11,948 bases of DNA. Origin: an uncultured Prevotellaceae bacterium. GTDB lineage: Bacteria > Bacteroidota > Bacteroidia > Bacteroidales > Bacteroidaceae. The stretch spans positions 1 to 11,948 of the forward strand of contig CAMJIA010000047.1 of NCBI GenBank assembly GCA_946405695.1, read 5' to 3'. Each line of letters begins with the position of its first letter. The stretch's first letter is position 1. This document shows, piece after piece, positions 1-7,309 of this stretch. The position numbers were made by a program, and so were the translations under genes. The notes under the pieces are model-generated. The model did no database searches and was not told the DNA's origin. It saw nothing but the letters and a program-made list of their open reading frames with translations.

Positions 1-169
1 ATGCTCAGAACGATCTATCCGGTAGTATTTATTGAAGCTTGACGGTTTGACTTTTATACCCAAGAACACACATAGGTGCTCTCGCTTCTTGTACTACTTA
101 TCATCTGTTTTATGTAAGACTTTCAAAGAACTCTTTTCGTATTGCTCATCAGGTCTCTTCCTGAAAGCG
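1..169 (-). ncRNA. Probable rRNA operon leader (partial)
   Basis: This stretch lies directly downstream of a strong minus-strand promoter and has no credible reading frame. Read on the minus strand it contains GTTCTTTGAAAG (120-131), which resembles the boxA antitermination element of rRNA leaders. It also has a small hairpin with arms CAAGAA (61-66) and TTCTTG (86-91). A strong promoter, a boxA-like element and about 170 nt of untranslated leader running off the window edge are what the start of a Bacteroidales 16S-23S-5S operon looks like. The mature 16S is not in the window, so the identity is inferred. Another stable RNA transcript is the alternative. Confidence 0.6.
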
Positions 170-173
170 GATG

Positions 174-204
174 CAAAGGTACGACTTTTTTCCGAATCAC
201 CAAA
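174..204 (-). promoter_or_regulatory. Strong Bacteroidota promoter, likely rRNA P1
   Basis: On the minus strand the -7 element TACCTTTG (174-181) is preceded after exactly 19 nt by the -33 element TTTG (201-204). This fits the Bacteroidota primary sigma consensus TTTG-N19-21-TAnnTTTG. The sequence further upstream (205-245) is almost pure A/T and could act as an UP element. The transcript runs left, off the window, and encodes no protein before the edge. Confidence 0.75.
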
Positions 205-233
205 ACTTTTCAAAGAAAAATTTCAATTTAAAT

Positions 234-271
234 AGAAAAAATATTCGGAACTTGATTTGTGTCAAGTCCCG
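234..271 (-). terminator. Rho-independent terminator of the OmpA-type gene
   Basis: The arms at 246-255 and 262-271 pair over 10 positions with one mismatch (CGGAACTTGA with TCAAGTCCCG) around a 6-nt loop. On the minus strand the hairpin is followed by a T-rich run (complement of 234-245). It lies about 40 bases beyond the stop of the OmpA-type lipoprotein gene and just before the A/T-rich zone of the putative rRNA promoter, so it would insulate the two units. A perfect AT palindrome (TATTATATATAATA, 287-300) sits between the stop and the hairpin. Confidence 0.7.
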
Positions 272-311
272 AAATACTATATACCTTATTATATATAATA
301 CGCGCGAAGGA

Positions 312-1148
312 TTACTTACTCTCTTCTGGCGCCTGACCTATCAGTTCCATGAACTCATCCAGTTTCGGAGTGATGATAATCTGGGTACGACGGTTACGCT
401 GCTTGCCAGCCTCAGTATTGTTAGACTGCAGAGGATTGTACTCGCCACGTCCACCAGCCGTCAGACGCTTAGGATCTACGCCATAGTCATTCTGCAGAGC
501 CTGAACGACACTTGATGCACGCAAGCAAGAGAGGTCCCAGTTGTTGCGGATATTCTCACGTGAGATGGGCACATTATCCGTATTACCCTCGATAAGCACA
601 TCATAATCCTTATAGTCCTTGATAATCTTGGCAATCTTAGAGAGCGTCTCTGCTGCACGGTCGTTAATCTCATAAGAACCACTCTTGTAGAGCATATTAT
701 CAGCCAGCGAGATATAAACGACACCCTTCAACACCTGGACGTCAACCTCTTTGAGTTCTTCCTTAGACAACGAACGGGTCAGGTTGTTGGTCAGCACCAT
801 GTTGAGCGAGTCGCTCTTAGACTTCACCTCTACCAAATGACGGATATACTTGTTAGACTCGTTAATCTGGTCAACAAGTTTCTCAATACTGACATTATTC
901 TGAGAAGCATTAGTCAAACTCTTGTCCAGCGAACGCTGCAAAGCCTTATAGGCTTTCTCCTGCTGTTTGAGCTGTTCCTCTAGGCTAGCCGCACGTGTAG
1001 TGGCAGCAGCCAACTTTTCCTTTGTATCAATATAATTAGCCTGCAATGACTTATTTTCTTGCTGACAAGCCTCAAGGTCTTTCTTTGAAGCACAACTGGT
1101 GAACATTACAACTGCCACCAGTGACATCATGAATACACTTTTCTTCAT
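312..1148 (-). CDS. OmpA-family peptidoglycan-binding lipoprotein
   Basis: This 278-residue protein probably tethers the outer membrane to peptidoglycan. It begins with a lipoprotein signal ending in a lipobox, FTSC, with the lipidated cysteine at residue 19. Residues about 25-120 are rich in Q, E, K, L and A and look like a coiled coil that would span the periplasm. Residues about 140-262 form an OmpA/MotB-type domain. Visible family marks are GNTDNVP (188-194), WDLSCLRAS (204-212) and the basic run QRNRRTQ (250-256); D191 and R210 match positions that bind diaminopimelate in OmpA homologues. The start gives a well-formed signal, and the ATG lies about 30 nt from a -7 element. The gene is monocistronic, with its own terminator. 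No acidic surface-export signal follows the cysteine, so periplasmic facing is more likely. The general family is clear; the exact name (Pal-like or OmpA-like) is not. Confidence 0.9.
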   Translation of the reverse strand: MKKSVFMMSLVAVVMFTSCASKKDLEACQQENKSLQANYIDTKEKLAAATTRAASLEEQLKQQEKAYKALQRSLDKSLTNASQNNVSIEKLVDQINESNKYIRHLVEVKSKSDSLNMVLTNNLTRSLSKEELKEVDVQVLKGVVYISLADNMLYKSGSYEINDRAAETLSKIAKIIKDYKDYDVLIEGNTDNVPISRENIRNNWDLSCLRASSVVQALQNDYGVDPKRLTAGGRGEYNPLQSNNTEAGKQRNRRTQIIITPKLDEFMELIGQAPEESK

Positions 1149-1179
1149 CTTCTTTGATTCTTTATTAATTTAACGGGTG

Positions 1180-1187
1180 CAAAGATA
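1180..1187 (-). promoter_or_regulatory. -7 element of the OmpA-type gene
   Basis: TATCTTTG on the minus strand matches TAnnTTTG and is followed by C, as is common. No clear TTTG lies at the expected -33 position; the region there is A-rich on this strand. The predicted leader is about 27 nt. Confidence 0.6.
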
Positions 1188-1214
1188 CTAAATAATTCTT
1201 ATTTCTTCTTTTTT

Positions 1215-1245
1215 ATTCTTTTATTTTTTTATTCTTTTATTTTTT
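1215..1245. repeat. T-rich tandem repeat between divergent promoters
   Basis: A 16-bp unit, ATTCTTTTATTTTTTT (1215-1230), is followed by a second copy lacking one T (1231-1245). It lies between the minus-strand promoter of the OmpA-type gene and the purL -7 element, where the purL -33 region would be. It could act as a bendable UP-like tract for either promoter, or it may be simple slippage. Confidence 0.6.
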
Positions 1246-1247
1246 AT

Positions 1248-1255
1248 TACCTTTG
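1248..1255 (+). promoter_or_regulatory. -7 element of purL
   Basis: TACCTTTG matches TAnnTTTG and is followed by C. A TTTG at -33 is missing and replaced by the T-rich tandem repeat. The leader to the ATG at 1290 would be about 30 nt, too short for a purine riboswitch. A purine-rich AAAGGA (1283-1288) lies very close to the start codon and is a poor ribosome binding site by spacing. Confidence 0.55.
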
Positions 1256-1289
1256 CACCGCAATTTAATAATATTAAGGTATAAAGGAC

Positions 1290-4200
1290 ATGATTCTCTT
1301 TTTCAAGACCCCACAGCAGAGCATTATTGCTACGCAAGTGGACCACCAACTCAATCAAGAAGAAGTAAAAGAACTTTGCTGGCTCTATGGTGAAGCTGAG
1401 CTGCTTGCCAACGAGACACTCGACGGTTTCTATGTCGGACCTCGCCGTGAAATGGTCACTCCTTGGTCGACGAATGCCGTTGAGATTACTCAGAATATGG
1501 GACTCAGCGGCATTTCTCGTATAGAAGAGTACTTCCCCGCAAAGAGTAAAGATGCTGAGCACGATGAGATGCTGCAGCGCATGTACACTGGCCTGAACCA
1601 GGACATCTTCACCATCAACATCAAGCCAGAGCCCATCAAGTATGTGGATAATCTGGAGGAATATAACGAGCAGGAAGGTCTGGCCCTGAGTCCTGAGGAG
1701 ATTGAGTATCTGCATGGACTGGAGAAGCAGAACGGTCGTCCATTGACAGACTCAGAGATTTTCGGTTTCGCACAGATCAACTCTGAGCACTGCCGTCATA
1801 AGATCTTTGGTGGAACATTCATCATCGACGGCAAGGAGATGGAGAGCTCACTCTTCGCCATGATTAAGAAGACCACCCAGGAGAATCCTAACAAGATTCT
1901 TTCGGCTTATAAGGATAATGTAGCTTTTGCACAGGGTCCTGTGGTTGAGCAGTTCGCTCCAAAAGATCAGAGTACTAGCGACTACTTCCAGATTAAGGAT
2001 ATCGAGAGCGTGATCTCGCTGAAGGCTGAGACACACAACTTCCCCACAACCGTAGAGCCATTCAATGGTGCTGCTACTGGTACTGGTGGTGAAATCCGCG
2101 ACCGTATGGGTGGTGGTGTTGGTTCATGGCCTATCGCAGGTACTGCAGTGTATATGACCGCTTATCCCCGTCTGCATGACGATGAAGGTGCTGCACGTGA
2201 CTGGGAGGACATCCTGCCTGTTCGTCAGTGGCTGTACCAGACTCCTCAGCAGATTCTGACCAAGGCTTCTAACGGTGCCTCTGACTTTGGTAATAAGTTC
2301 GGTCAACCGCTGATTTGCGGTTCTGTGCTGACTTTCGAGCACCAGGAAGGTCAGGAGAAATACGCTTACGATAAGGTCATCATGCTGGCAGGCGGTGTTG
2401 GTTATGGCACCAAGCGCGACTGTCTGAAGAAGGAGCCACAGCCAGGCAACAAGGTGGTAGTCGTTGGTGGTGATAACTACCGCATCGGACTGGGTGGTGG
2501 TTCTGTATCGTCTGTTGATACTGGTCGATACAGCAATGGTATCGAGCTGAATGCCGTTCAGCGTGCTAACCCAGAGATGCAGAAGCGTGCATACAACCTG
2601 GTACGTGCCCTCTGTGAGGAGGATGTAAACCCTGTTGTTTCAATTCACGACCATGGTTCAGCCGGTCACTTGAACTGTTTGTCAGAGCTTGTTGAGGAGT
2701 GTGGTGGTGAAATTGATATGACTAAACTGCCTATTGGCGACAAGACCCTTTCTTCGAAAGAGATCATCGCCAACGAGAGTCAGGAGCGTATGGGCTTGCT
2801 CATCGACGAGAAGCACATCGAACATGTACGTAAGATTGCTGAGCGTGAGCGTGCTCCACTGTATGTGGTTGGTGAGACCACTGGCGATGCCCACTTCTCG
2901 TTCAAGCAGGGCGATGGTGTGAAGCCATTCGATCTGGACGTTGCTCAGATGTTTGGTCACTCACCCAAGACCATCATGAAGGATAATACTGTAGAGCGCC
3001 ACTATGCTGACGTAACCTACAGTCAGGATAAGATTGACGAATACCTGGACCGTGTGCTCCAGCTGGAGGCTGTGGCTTGTAAGGACTGGTTGACGAATAA
3101 GGTAGACCGTTCTGTGACAGGTAAGATTGCCCGTCAGCAGTGTCAGGGTGAGATTCAGTTGCCTCTGAGCGACTGTGGTGTTGTAGCCCTCGACTATCGT
3201 GGTGTGAAGGGTATCGCTACTGCCCTTGGTCATGCACCTCAGGCTGGTCTGGCTGATCCTGCTGCCGGTTCTGTACTCTCTGTTGCTGAGGCACTGACAA
3301 ATATTGTCTGGGCTCCACTCGCTGAGGGTATGGATTCGCTGAGCTTGAGCGCTAACTGGATGTGGCCTTGCCGCTCTCAGGAGGGTGAGGATGCTCGCTT
3401 GTATGCTGGTGTGAAGGCGCTGAGCGATTTCTGCTGCGACCTGCACATCAACGTACCTACAGGTAAGGACTCGCTGTCTTTGAGCCAGCAGTATCCCAAC
3501 GGCGAGAAGATTATCTCTCCAGGAACAGTCATCGTATCTGCTGGTGGTGAGGTTTCTGACATTAAGAAGGTGGTAAGCCCCGTATTGGTTAACGATAAGA
3601 ATGCATCACTTTATCATATCGACTTCTCGTTCGACGAGCAGCGCCTTGGTGGTTCGGCCTTCGCTCAGAGCTTGGGTAAGGTAGGCGACGATGTTCCTAC
3701 TGTTAAGAACGCCGAGTACTTTGCCGATGCCTTCATGGCTGTTCAGGAAATGATCAACCGTGGTTGGATTATGGCTGGTCACGACATCTCTGCTGGTGGT
3801 CTGATTACCACACTGCTTGAGATGTGCTTCGCTAACCAGAAGGGCGGTATGCATATTAACCTGCACGATATCTGCAAGGACGGTGATGTTGTTAAGGCTC
3901 TGTTCGCAGAGAACCCTGGTGTAGTCATCGAGGTGAGCGATGAGCATAAGGAGGAGTTCAAGGAGTTCATGGAGGATGCTGGCGTTGGCTACGCTAAGAT
4001 TGGTTATCCTGTTGAGAATGCCCGCACCATCGTTGTGAAGGCTGGTGATGCGGATATGACGTTCGACATCGATGCTCTCCGCGACGTTTGGTACAAGACT
4101 TCTTACCTGCTCGACCGCAAGCAGAGCTTCAATGGCAAGGCTAAGGAGCGCTTCGAGAATTATAAGAAGCAGCCTATCGAGATGAAGTTCAACAAGGACT

Positions 4201-5006
4201 TCACTGGTAAGCTCGCTCAGTATGAACTTTCATGGCGTCGCGATAACATCGCGACAAACTCAACACCTAAGGCTGCCATCATCCGTGAGAAGGGTACTAA
4301 TGGTGAGCGCGAGATGGCTTACTGCCTGTATCTGGCTGGTTTCGACGTGAAGGACGTGATGATGACCGACCTGATTTCTGGTCGCGAGACACTCGAGGAC
4401 ATCAACATGATTGTGTTCTGCGGTGGTTTCTCTAACTCCGACGTACTTGGTTCTGCTAAGGGTTGGGCTGGTGCCTTCCTCTTTAATCCTAAGGCTAAGG
4501 AGGCACTCGACAAGTTCTATGCTCGCGAGGACACTCTGTCACTGGGTATCTGTAACGGTTGTCAGCTGATGGTGGAACTCGGTCTGACTGGTGCCAAGGG
4601 AGCTAAGATGCTGCACAACGACTCTCATAAGTTCGAGAGTGAGTTCATCTCGCTGAGCATTCCTCAGAACAACAGCGTGATGTTCGGTTCACTGAGCGGC
4701 AACAAACTTGGTCTGTGGGTTGCTCACGGAGAGGGTAAGTTCTCACTGCCAGAGGCTGAGAGCGCTTACAACGTGATTGCCAAGTACAACTACGCTGGCT
4801 ATCCTGCTAATCCTAATGGTTCTGACTATAATGTAGCAGGTATCTGCTCACAGGATGGTCGTCATCTCTGCATGATGCCTCACCTGGAGCGTGCCGTATT
4901 CCCCTGGCAGAATGCCTGGTATCCTGCTGATCGCCGCAACGATGAGGTAACACCTTGGATTGAGGCCTTCGTCAATGCACGTAAATGGGTAGAGAAAAGC
5001 TTATAA
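1290..5006 (+). CDS. purL: Phosphoribosylformylglycinamidine synthase, large single-chain form
   Basis: PurL converts FGAR, glutamine and ATP to FGAM in the cytoplasm, the fourth step of de novo purine synthesis. At 1238 residues this is the fused form found in Gram-negatives and eukaryotes (E. coli 1295), not the split PurS/PurL/PurQ set. Order: N-terminal PurS-like region (about 1-150); linker with SEHCRHK (165-171); two AIRS/PurM-type repeats, the first with ETHNFPTTVEPFNGAATGTG (247-266); and a class I glutaminase domain (about 993-1238). The glutaminase triad is present: Cys1088 in GICNGCQL, and His1198 and Glu1200 in MMPHLERAVFPW. All key regions are intact. It heads an operon: its TAA (5004-5006) is 23 nt from the preferred start of the first CHR gene and lies inside a 9-bp repeat array. 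No purine-dependent regulatory element was seen upstream. Confidence 0.97.
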   Translation: MILFFKTPQQSIIATQVDHQLNQEEVKELCWLYGEAELLANETLDGFYVGPRREMVTPWSTNAVEITQNMGLSGISRIEEYFPAKSKDAEHDEMLQRMYTGLNQDIFTINIKPEPIKYVDNLEEYNEQEGLALSPEEIEYLHGLEKQNGRPLTDSEIFGFAQINSEHCRHKIFGGTFIIDGKEMESSLFAMIKKTTQENPNKILSAYKDNVAFAQGPVVEQFAPKDQSTSDYFQIKDIESVISLKAETHNFPTTVEPFNGAATGTGGEIRDRMGGGVGSWPIAGTAVYMTAYPRLHDDEGAARDWEDILPVRQWLYQTPQQILTKASNGASDFGNKFGQPLICGSVLTFEHQEGQEKYAYDKVIMLAGGVGYGTKRDCLKKEPQPGNKVVVVGGDNYRIGLGGGSVSSVDTGRYSNGIELNAVQRANPEMQKRAYNLVRALCEEDVNPVVSIHDHGSAGHLNCLSELVEECGGEIDMTKLPIGDKTLSSKEIIANESQERMGLLIDEKHIEHVRKIAERERAPLYVVGETTGDAHFSFKQGDGVKPFDLDVAQMFGHSPKTIMKDNTVERHYADVTYSQDKIDEYLDRVLQLEAVACKDWLTNKVDRSVTGKIARQQCQGEIQLPLSDCGVVALDYRGVKGIATALGHAPQAGLADPAAGSVLSVAEALTNIVWAPLAEGMDSLSLSANWMWPCRSQEGEDARLYAGVKALSDFCCDLHINVPTGKDSLSLSQQYPNGEKIISPGTVIVSAGGEVSDIKKVVSPVLVNDKNASLYHIDFSFDEQRLGGSAFAQSLGKVGDDVPTVKNAEYFADAFMAVQEMINRGWIMAGHDISAGGLITTLLEMCFANQKGGMHINLHDICKDGDVVKALFAENPGVVIEVSDEHKEEFKEFMEDAGVGYAKIGYPVENARTIVVKAGDADMTFDIDALRDVWYKTSYLLDRKQSFNGKAKERFENYKKQPIEMKFNKDFTGKLAQYELSWRRDNIATNSTPKAAIIREKGTNGEREMAYCLYLAGFDVKDVMMTDLISGRETLEDINMIVFCGGFSNSDVLGSAKGWAGAFLFNPKAKEALDKFYAREDTLSLGICNGCQLMVELGLTGAKGAKMLHNDSHKFESEFISLSIPQNNSVMFGSLSGNKLGLWVAHGEGKFSLPEAESAYNVIAKYNYAGYPANPNGSDYNVAGICSQDGRHLCMMPHLERAVFPWQNAWYPADRRNDEVTPWIEAFVNARKWVEKSL

Positions 5007-5039
5007 GACCTATACGCCCTATTGGCCCTATGAGTAATA
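5004..5039. repeat. 9-bp repeat array at the purL/CHR junction
   Basis: Three consecutive 9-mers, TAAGACCTA, TACGCCCTA and TTGGCCCTA (5004-5030), are followed by a decayed fourth, TGAGTAATA. The first unit supplies the purL stop codon. The end of the third unit and the start of the fourth create the ATG of the next gene. If translated upstream of that ATG, the array encodes a PIRPIGP-like stretch. Confidence 0.65.
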
Positions 5040-5593
5040 TTTATTGGGAATCATTTAAGACCTTCTTTAAGATTGGCATATTCACCCTTGGTGGTGGATA
5101 TGCCATGATACCTTTGATAGAGGAAGAAGTAGTGAACAGGAAACAGTGGGTATCGAAGGACGAGATGCTCGACCTGATAGCCATTGCCCAGAGTTGTCCA
5201 GGTGTGTTTGCTATCAACATCGCTACCTTTATTGGCTATAAGTTGCGTAAAACACGTGGTGCCATCGCCACAACGATAGGCACTGCCCTACCCTCGTTTC
5301 TTATCATCCTGCTGATAGCCATGTTCTTCCACCAGTTCGAGGACAACAAGATTGTCGCTGCCATGTTCAAGGGCATCCGCCCTGCTGTAGTGGCATTGAT
5401 TGCTGTTCCCACCTTCAATCTGGCCAAGCGTGCAGAACTGAACAAGTGGACACTCTGGATACCCATTGTTTCAGCACTGGCCATCTGGCTGTTGGGCGTA
5501 TCGCCCATCTGGGTGATTGTTGCTGCTGGCGTTGGGGGTTATCTTTATGGGACTTATGGGGCTAATAAGACTAATAGGAGGGATGCCGTATGA
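5030..5593 (+). CDS. chrA: Chromate-transporter (CHR) family protein, first half-size subunit
   Basis: This is a 187-residue inner-membrane protein of the short-chain CHR family, which works as a pair of homologous halves. Motifs are FFKIGIFTLGGGYAMIPL near residues 12-29 and AQSCPGVFAIN in the first third, followed by several hydrophobic segments with small-residue-rich turns. Characterised relatives export chromate; the physiological substrate in gut anaerobes is not established, and the symbol reflects the family only. An in-frame ATG at 4985 would overlap purL and add 15 residues made largely from repeat DNA (IRPIRPIGP); the ATG at 5030 places the family N-terminus correctly and is preferred. 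It is co-transcribed with purL. Its 3' end contains a second 9-bp array and overlaps the next gene by 4 bp (ATGA). Confidence 0.85.
   Translation: MSNIYWESFKTFFKIGIFTLGGGYAMIPLIEEEVVNRKQWVSKDEMLDLIAIAQSCPGVFAINIATFIGYKLRKTRGAIATTIGTALPSFLIILLIAMFFHQFEDNKIVAAMFKGIRPAVVALIAVPTFNLAKRAELNKWTLWIPIVSALAIWLLGVSPIWVIVAAGVGGYLYGTYGANKTNRRDAV
5545..5580. repeat. 9-bp repeat array at the end of the first CHR gene
   Basis: Four consecutive 9-mers are present: TTATGGGAC, TTATGGGGC, TAATAAGAC and TAATAGGAG. They encode the C-terminal YGTYGANKTNR-type tail of the first CHR protein. The last unit forms most of AGGAGGG (5576-5582), a strong Shine-Dalgarno sequence 7 nt before the next start codon. The unit resembles the reverse complement of the array at 5004-5039. 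Confidence 0.65.
5576..5582 (+). promoter_or_regulatory. Strong Shine-Dalgarno sequence for the second CHR gene
   Basis: AGGAGGG lies 7 nt upstream of the ATG at 5590. Such a strong site is unusual here, since the other starts in the window show none. It is built from repeat-array sequence and supports the start choice together with the ATGA overlap. Confidence 0.7.
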
Positions 5594-6165
5594 TTTTCGT
5601 ATATCTTTTCCTTACCTTCTTTGAGATTGGCCTGTTTGGCTTTGGTGGTGGTTACGGCATGCTATCACTGATACAGAACGAAACCGTAGAGCACTGGCAC
5701 TGGCTGACCTCTTCACAGTTTACCGACATTGTGGCTATCAGTCAGATGACACCAGGTCCTATTGGCATCAACTCTGCCACCTACTGTGGCTATACCGCTG
5801 TTGTCAATGCCGGTTATTCCACCCCCATGGGTATTTTAGGCTCTGCTGTAGCCACCTTTGCGCTGGTGTTGCCCTCTCTGATCCTGATGATACTTATCAG
5901 CAAGATGTTCATGAAGTTCATGCACCATTATGCAGTAGAGAGTGTCTTCCAAGGTCTGCGCCCTGCCGTTGTTGGCCTGCTGGCTGCTGCCACCTTATTA
6001 TTATGTACCCCCGACAACTTCTCGACACCTACCGAGAACTGGTGGCAGTTCATGATTAGCTGTCTGCTTTTCGTCGCAGCGTTTATCGGTGTGATATTCA
6101 TCAAAATCAATCCCATCCGCATGATTGTCTATTGTGCTATAGCGGGACTGATACTACTCTATTAA
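5590..6165 (+). CDS. chrA: Chromate-transporter (CHR) family protein, second half-size subunit
   Basis: This 191-residue membrane protein is the partner of the preceding gene. It carries the CHR signature twice over: FFEIGLFGFGGGYGML (10-25) and SQMTPGPIGINSATY (about 53-67), followed by hydrophobic helices up to the last residues. In the family, paired short CHR proteins are thought to assemble with opposite membrane topology into one transporter; the 4-bp ATGA overlap suggests translational coupling and equal amounts. The substrate is unknown; chromate or sulfate-like anions are the family expectation. It is the last gene of the purL operon, followed after 12 bases by a hairpin shared with the convergent gene. 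Confidence 0.88.
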   Translation: MIFVYLFLTFFEIGLFGFGGGYGMLSLIQNETVEHWHWLTSSQFTDIVAISQMTPGPIGINSATYCGYTAVVNAGYSTPMGILGSAVATFALVLPSLILMILISKMFMKFMHHYAVESVFQGLRPAVVGLLAAATLLLCTPDNFSTPTENWWQFMISCLLFVAAFIGVIFIKINPIRMIVYCAIAGLILLY

Positions 6166-6171
6166 GCACAT

Positions 6172-6208
6172 AAAAAAATGAGGATGTGTCATTTGGCACA
6201 TCCTCATT
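6172..6208. terminator. Bidirectional terminator between convergent genes
   Basis: A perfect 11-bp stem (ATGAGGATGTG, 6178-6188, with CACATCCTCAT, 6197-6207) closes an 8-nt loop. On the minus strand the stem is followed by seven Ts (complement of 6172-6178), giving a canonical terminator for the beta-barrel gene. On the plus strand the tail is only weakly T-rich (TATATT), so it is a weaker stop for the purL operon. Confidence 0.88.
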
Positions 6209-6226
6209 ATATTAATACACTTCGTT

Positions 6227-6763
6227 TTAGAAAATGTAAGCGATACCCATCTGGAAGACAGGACCGTCGAACTTCATGTCAACATCAACAGAGTATGTCT
6301 GGCCCATAAAAGTTTCGCTATACGTCTTTGTCTTCTTGTTGCGTTGATACTTAATGTCAAGATTGAGCTTCAGATTCTCCTGAAGATAGTATTCAGCACC
6401 AGCACCAATATTGAAACCAAAAATAGATTCCTTCTCAGCCCAACCGTCACCATGCATCATGGCCAGGTTGATACCAGCGAGAGGATAAATCTTAATGTCT
6501 TCAGTAACGGGGAACAGATACTGGAAGTTCAGGTCGAAATCCATGACACCAGCCTTATCCTTCGGGAACCAGTAGTTGTAAGCAAGCTCACCACGGATAT
6601 TCTCCACGAACTCATACTGGAACTTGGCACCAATGCCGAAGGGGCTGTAACCATCGCCATAACTAGCGTAACCCAAGTTAGCACCAACTGCCATCTTACC
6701 TGCCTGTGCAAATGCGCCAATACTCATCAGCATCATTGCTGCAATCATCATTAATTTCTTCAT
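6227..6763 (-). CDS. Small outer-membrane beta-barrel protein
   Basis: This 178-residue protein has a signal peptide (MKK, hydrophobic stretch, AFA before Gln20) and then alternating polar and aromatic segments typical of transmembrane beta strands. Examples are MAVGANLGYASYG, IRGELAYNYWF, FNIGAGAEYYL and VFQMGIAYIF. It ends in phenylalanine, as expected for the C-terminal strand recognised by the BAM complex. The size fits an 8-strand OmpX/OmpW-like barrel (the outer-membrane beta-barrel domain common in Bacteroidota). The role is unknown; no ligand site or partner gene is visible. It is monocistronic, with a TAnnTTTG promoter and a strong terminator. Confidence 0.8.
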   Translation of the reverse strand: MKKLMMIAAMMLMSIGAFAQAGKMAVGANLGYASYGDGYSPFGIGAKFQYEFVENIRGELAYNYWFPKDKAGVMDFDLNFQYLFPVTEDIKIYPLAGINLAMMHGDGWAEKESIFGFNIGAGAEYYLQENLKLNLDIKYQRNKKTKTYSETFMGQTYSVDVDMKFDGPVFQMGIAYIF

Positions 6764-6806
6764 AGTTTTTTTGTTTTAATGAATAATAAAAATAGTTTAG
6801 ACGCTG

Positions 6807-6837
6807 CAAATATAAAGAATTATTTTTAATCCGCAAT
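6807..6837 (-). promoter_or_regulatory. Promoter of the beta-barrel gene
   Basis: On the minus strand TATATTTG (6807-6814) is preceded, after 19 nt, by ATTG (6834-6837), a near match to the -33 TTTG. The leader is about 38 nt, A-rich and lacks a Shine-Dalgarno sequence. The terminator of the neighbouring gene lies immediately upstream. Confidence 0.65.
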
Positions 6838-6843
6838 GTTTTT

Positions 6844-6882
6844 TTACAAAAAAAATCGCCTTTGGGGGCGATTTTCTATTTT
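6844..6882. terminator. Terminator of the FMN-binding-protein gene
   Basis: A 9-bp stem, AAAATCGCC (6852-6860) with GGCGATTTT (6867-6875), closes a 6-nt loop. It is flanked by A-rich sequence on the left and T-rich sequence on the right, so it is a good terminator in both directions. In context it ends the minus-strand gene at 6902-7285. Confidence 0.85.
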
Positions 6883-6901
6883 TTTTGTCTTTTTCCTAGG
6901 T

Positions 6902-7285
6902 TTATTTGTGCTTCCAGTAGTATTCTAAGCCACGTTTTACATTTTCCTTGACAGCATCGGAAGTGAACGTAGCACCCGTGACACCATCCACCTCAACCGT
7001 CGATTTCTTGGAAATTTTCTTGCCTTCGTAGAGGGGAACCATTTGCTTCTTCACGCGGGCATTATATTTAGGTGTCTCCTGATTTTTCAACATCACCACC
7101 TTGACAATCTTGTTCTTTTTGATATAGATCTCCACGGGGGTTGATTCGATATAACCCTTCACGTCGGCAGCCAACGTTGTGGTGTTGACCACATAAGTTC
7201 CGTCCTTTTCCTTACGCATCACATCGTCAGCGTAAACCTGTATGAATGCTGTCATCAGCAGCATGCTCAATAATAACTTCTTCAT
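6902..7285 (-). CDS. Exported FMN-binding (FMN_bind) domain protein
   Basis: This 127-residue protein has an N-terminal signal peptide (MKKLLLSMLL..., probable cleavage after VYA at residue 19) and a single FMN_bind domain. The key motif is DGVTGATFTS (100-109), matching the D-G-x-[ST]-G-A-T-x-[ST] segment in which ApbE attaches FMN to a threonine through a phosphoester; T106 or T108 would be the acceptor. The middle, VEIYIKKNKIVKVVML and ARVKKQMVPLYEGKKI, fits the FMN_bind fold, which begins with a substrate-like beta sheet. An ATG at 7312 would add nine residues that disrupt the signal peptide and would overlap the -7 element, so 7285 is preferred. It probably carries electrons outside the inner membrane, but no partner dehydrogenase or apbE is in the window. 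Confidence 0.82.
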   Translation of the reverse strand: MKKLLLSMLLMTAFIQVYADDVMRKEKDGTYVVNTTTLAADVKGYIESTPVEIYIKKNKIVKVVMLKNQETPKYNARVKKQMVPLYEGKKISKKSTVEVDGVTGATFTSDAVKENVKRGLEYYWKHK

Positions 7286-7309
7286 AATCAATCGAATTAA
7301 TTCCGGCTG

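Noticed and set aside
32..515. Small plus-strand frames over the leader and the end of the OmpA-type gene
   Set aside because: They run antisense to the promoter, the terminator and a well-supported lipoprotein gene and have no recognisable features.
1256..1289. Purine riboswitch in front of purL
   Set aside because: The predicted leader is only about 30 nt and shows no aptamer-like paired elements.
4985..5029. Upstream start for the first CHR protein overlapping purL
   Set aside because: The added residues come from purL codons and repeat DNA; family members begin close to the ATG at 5030.
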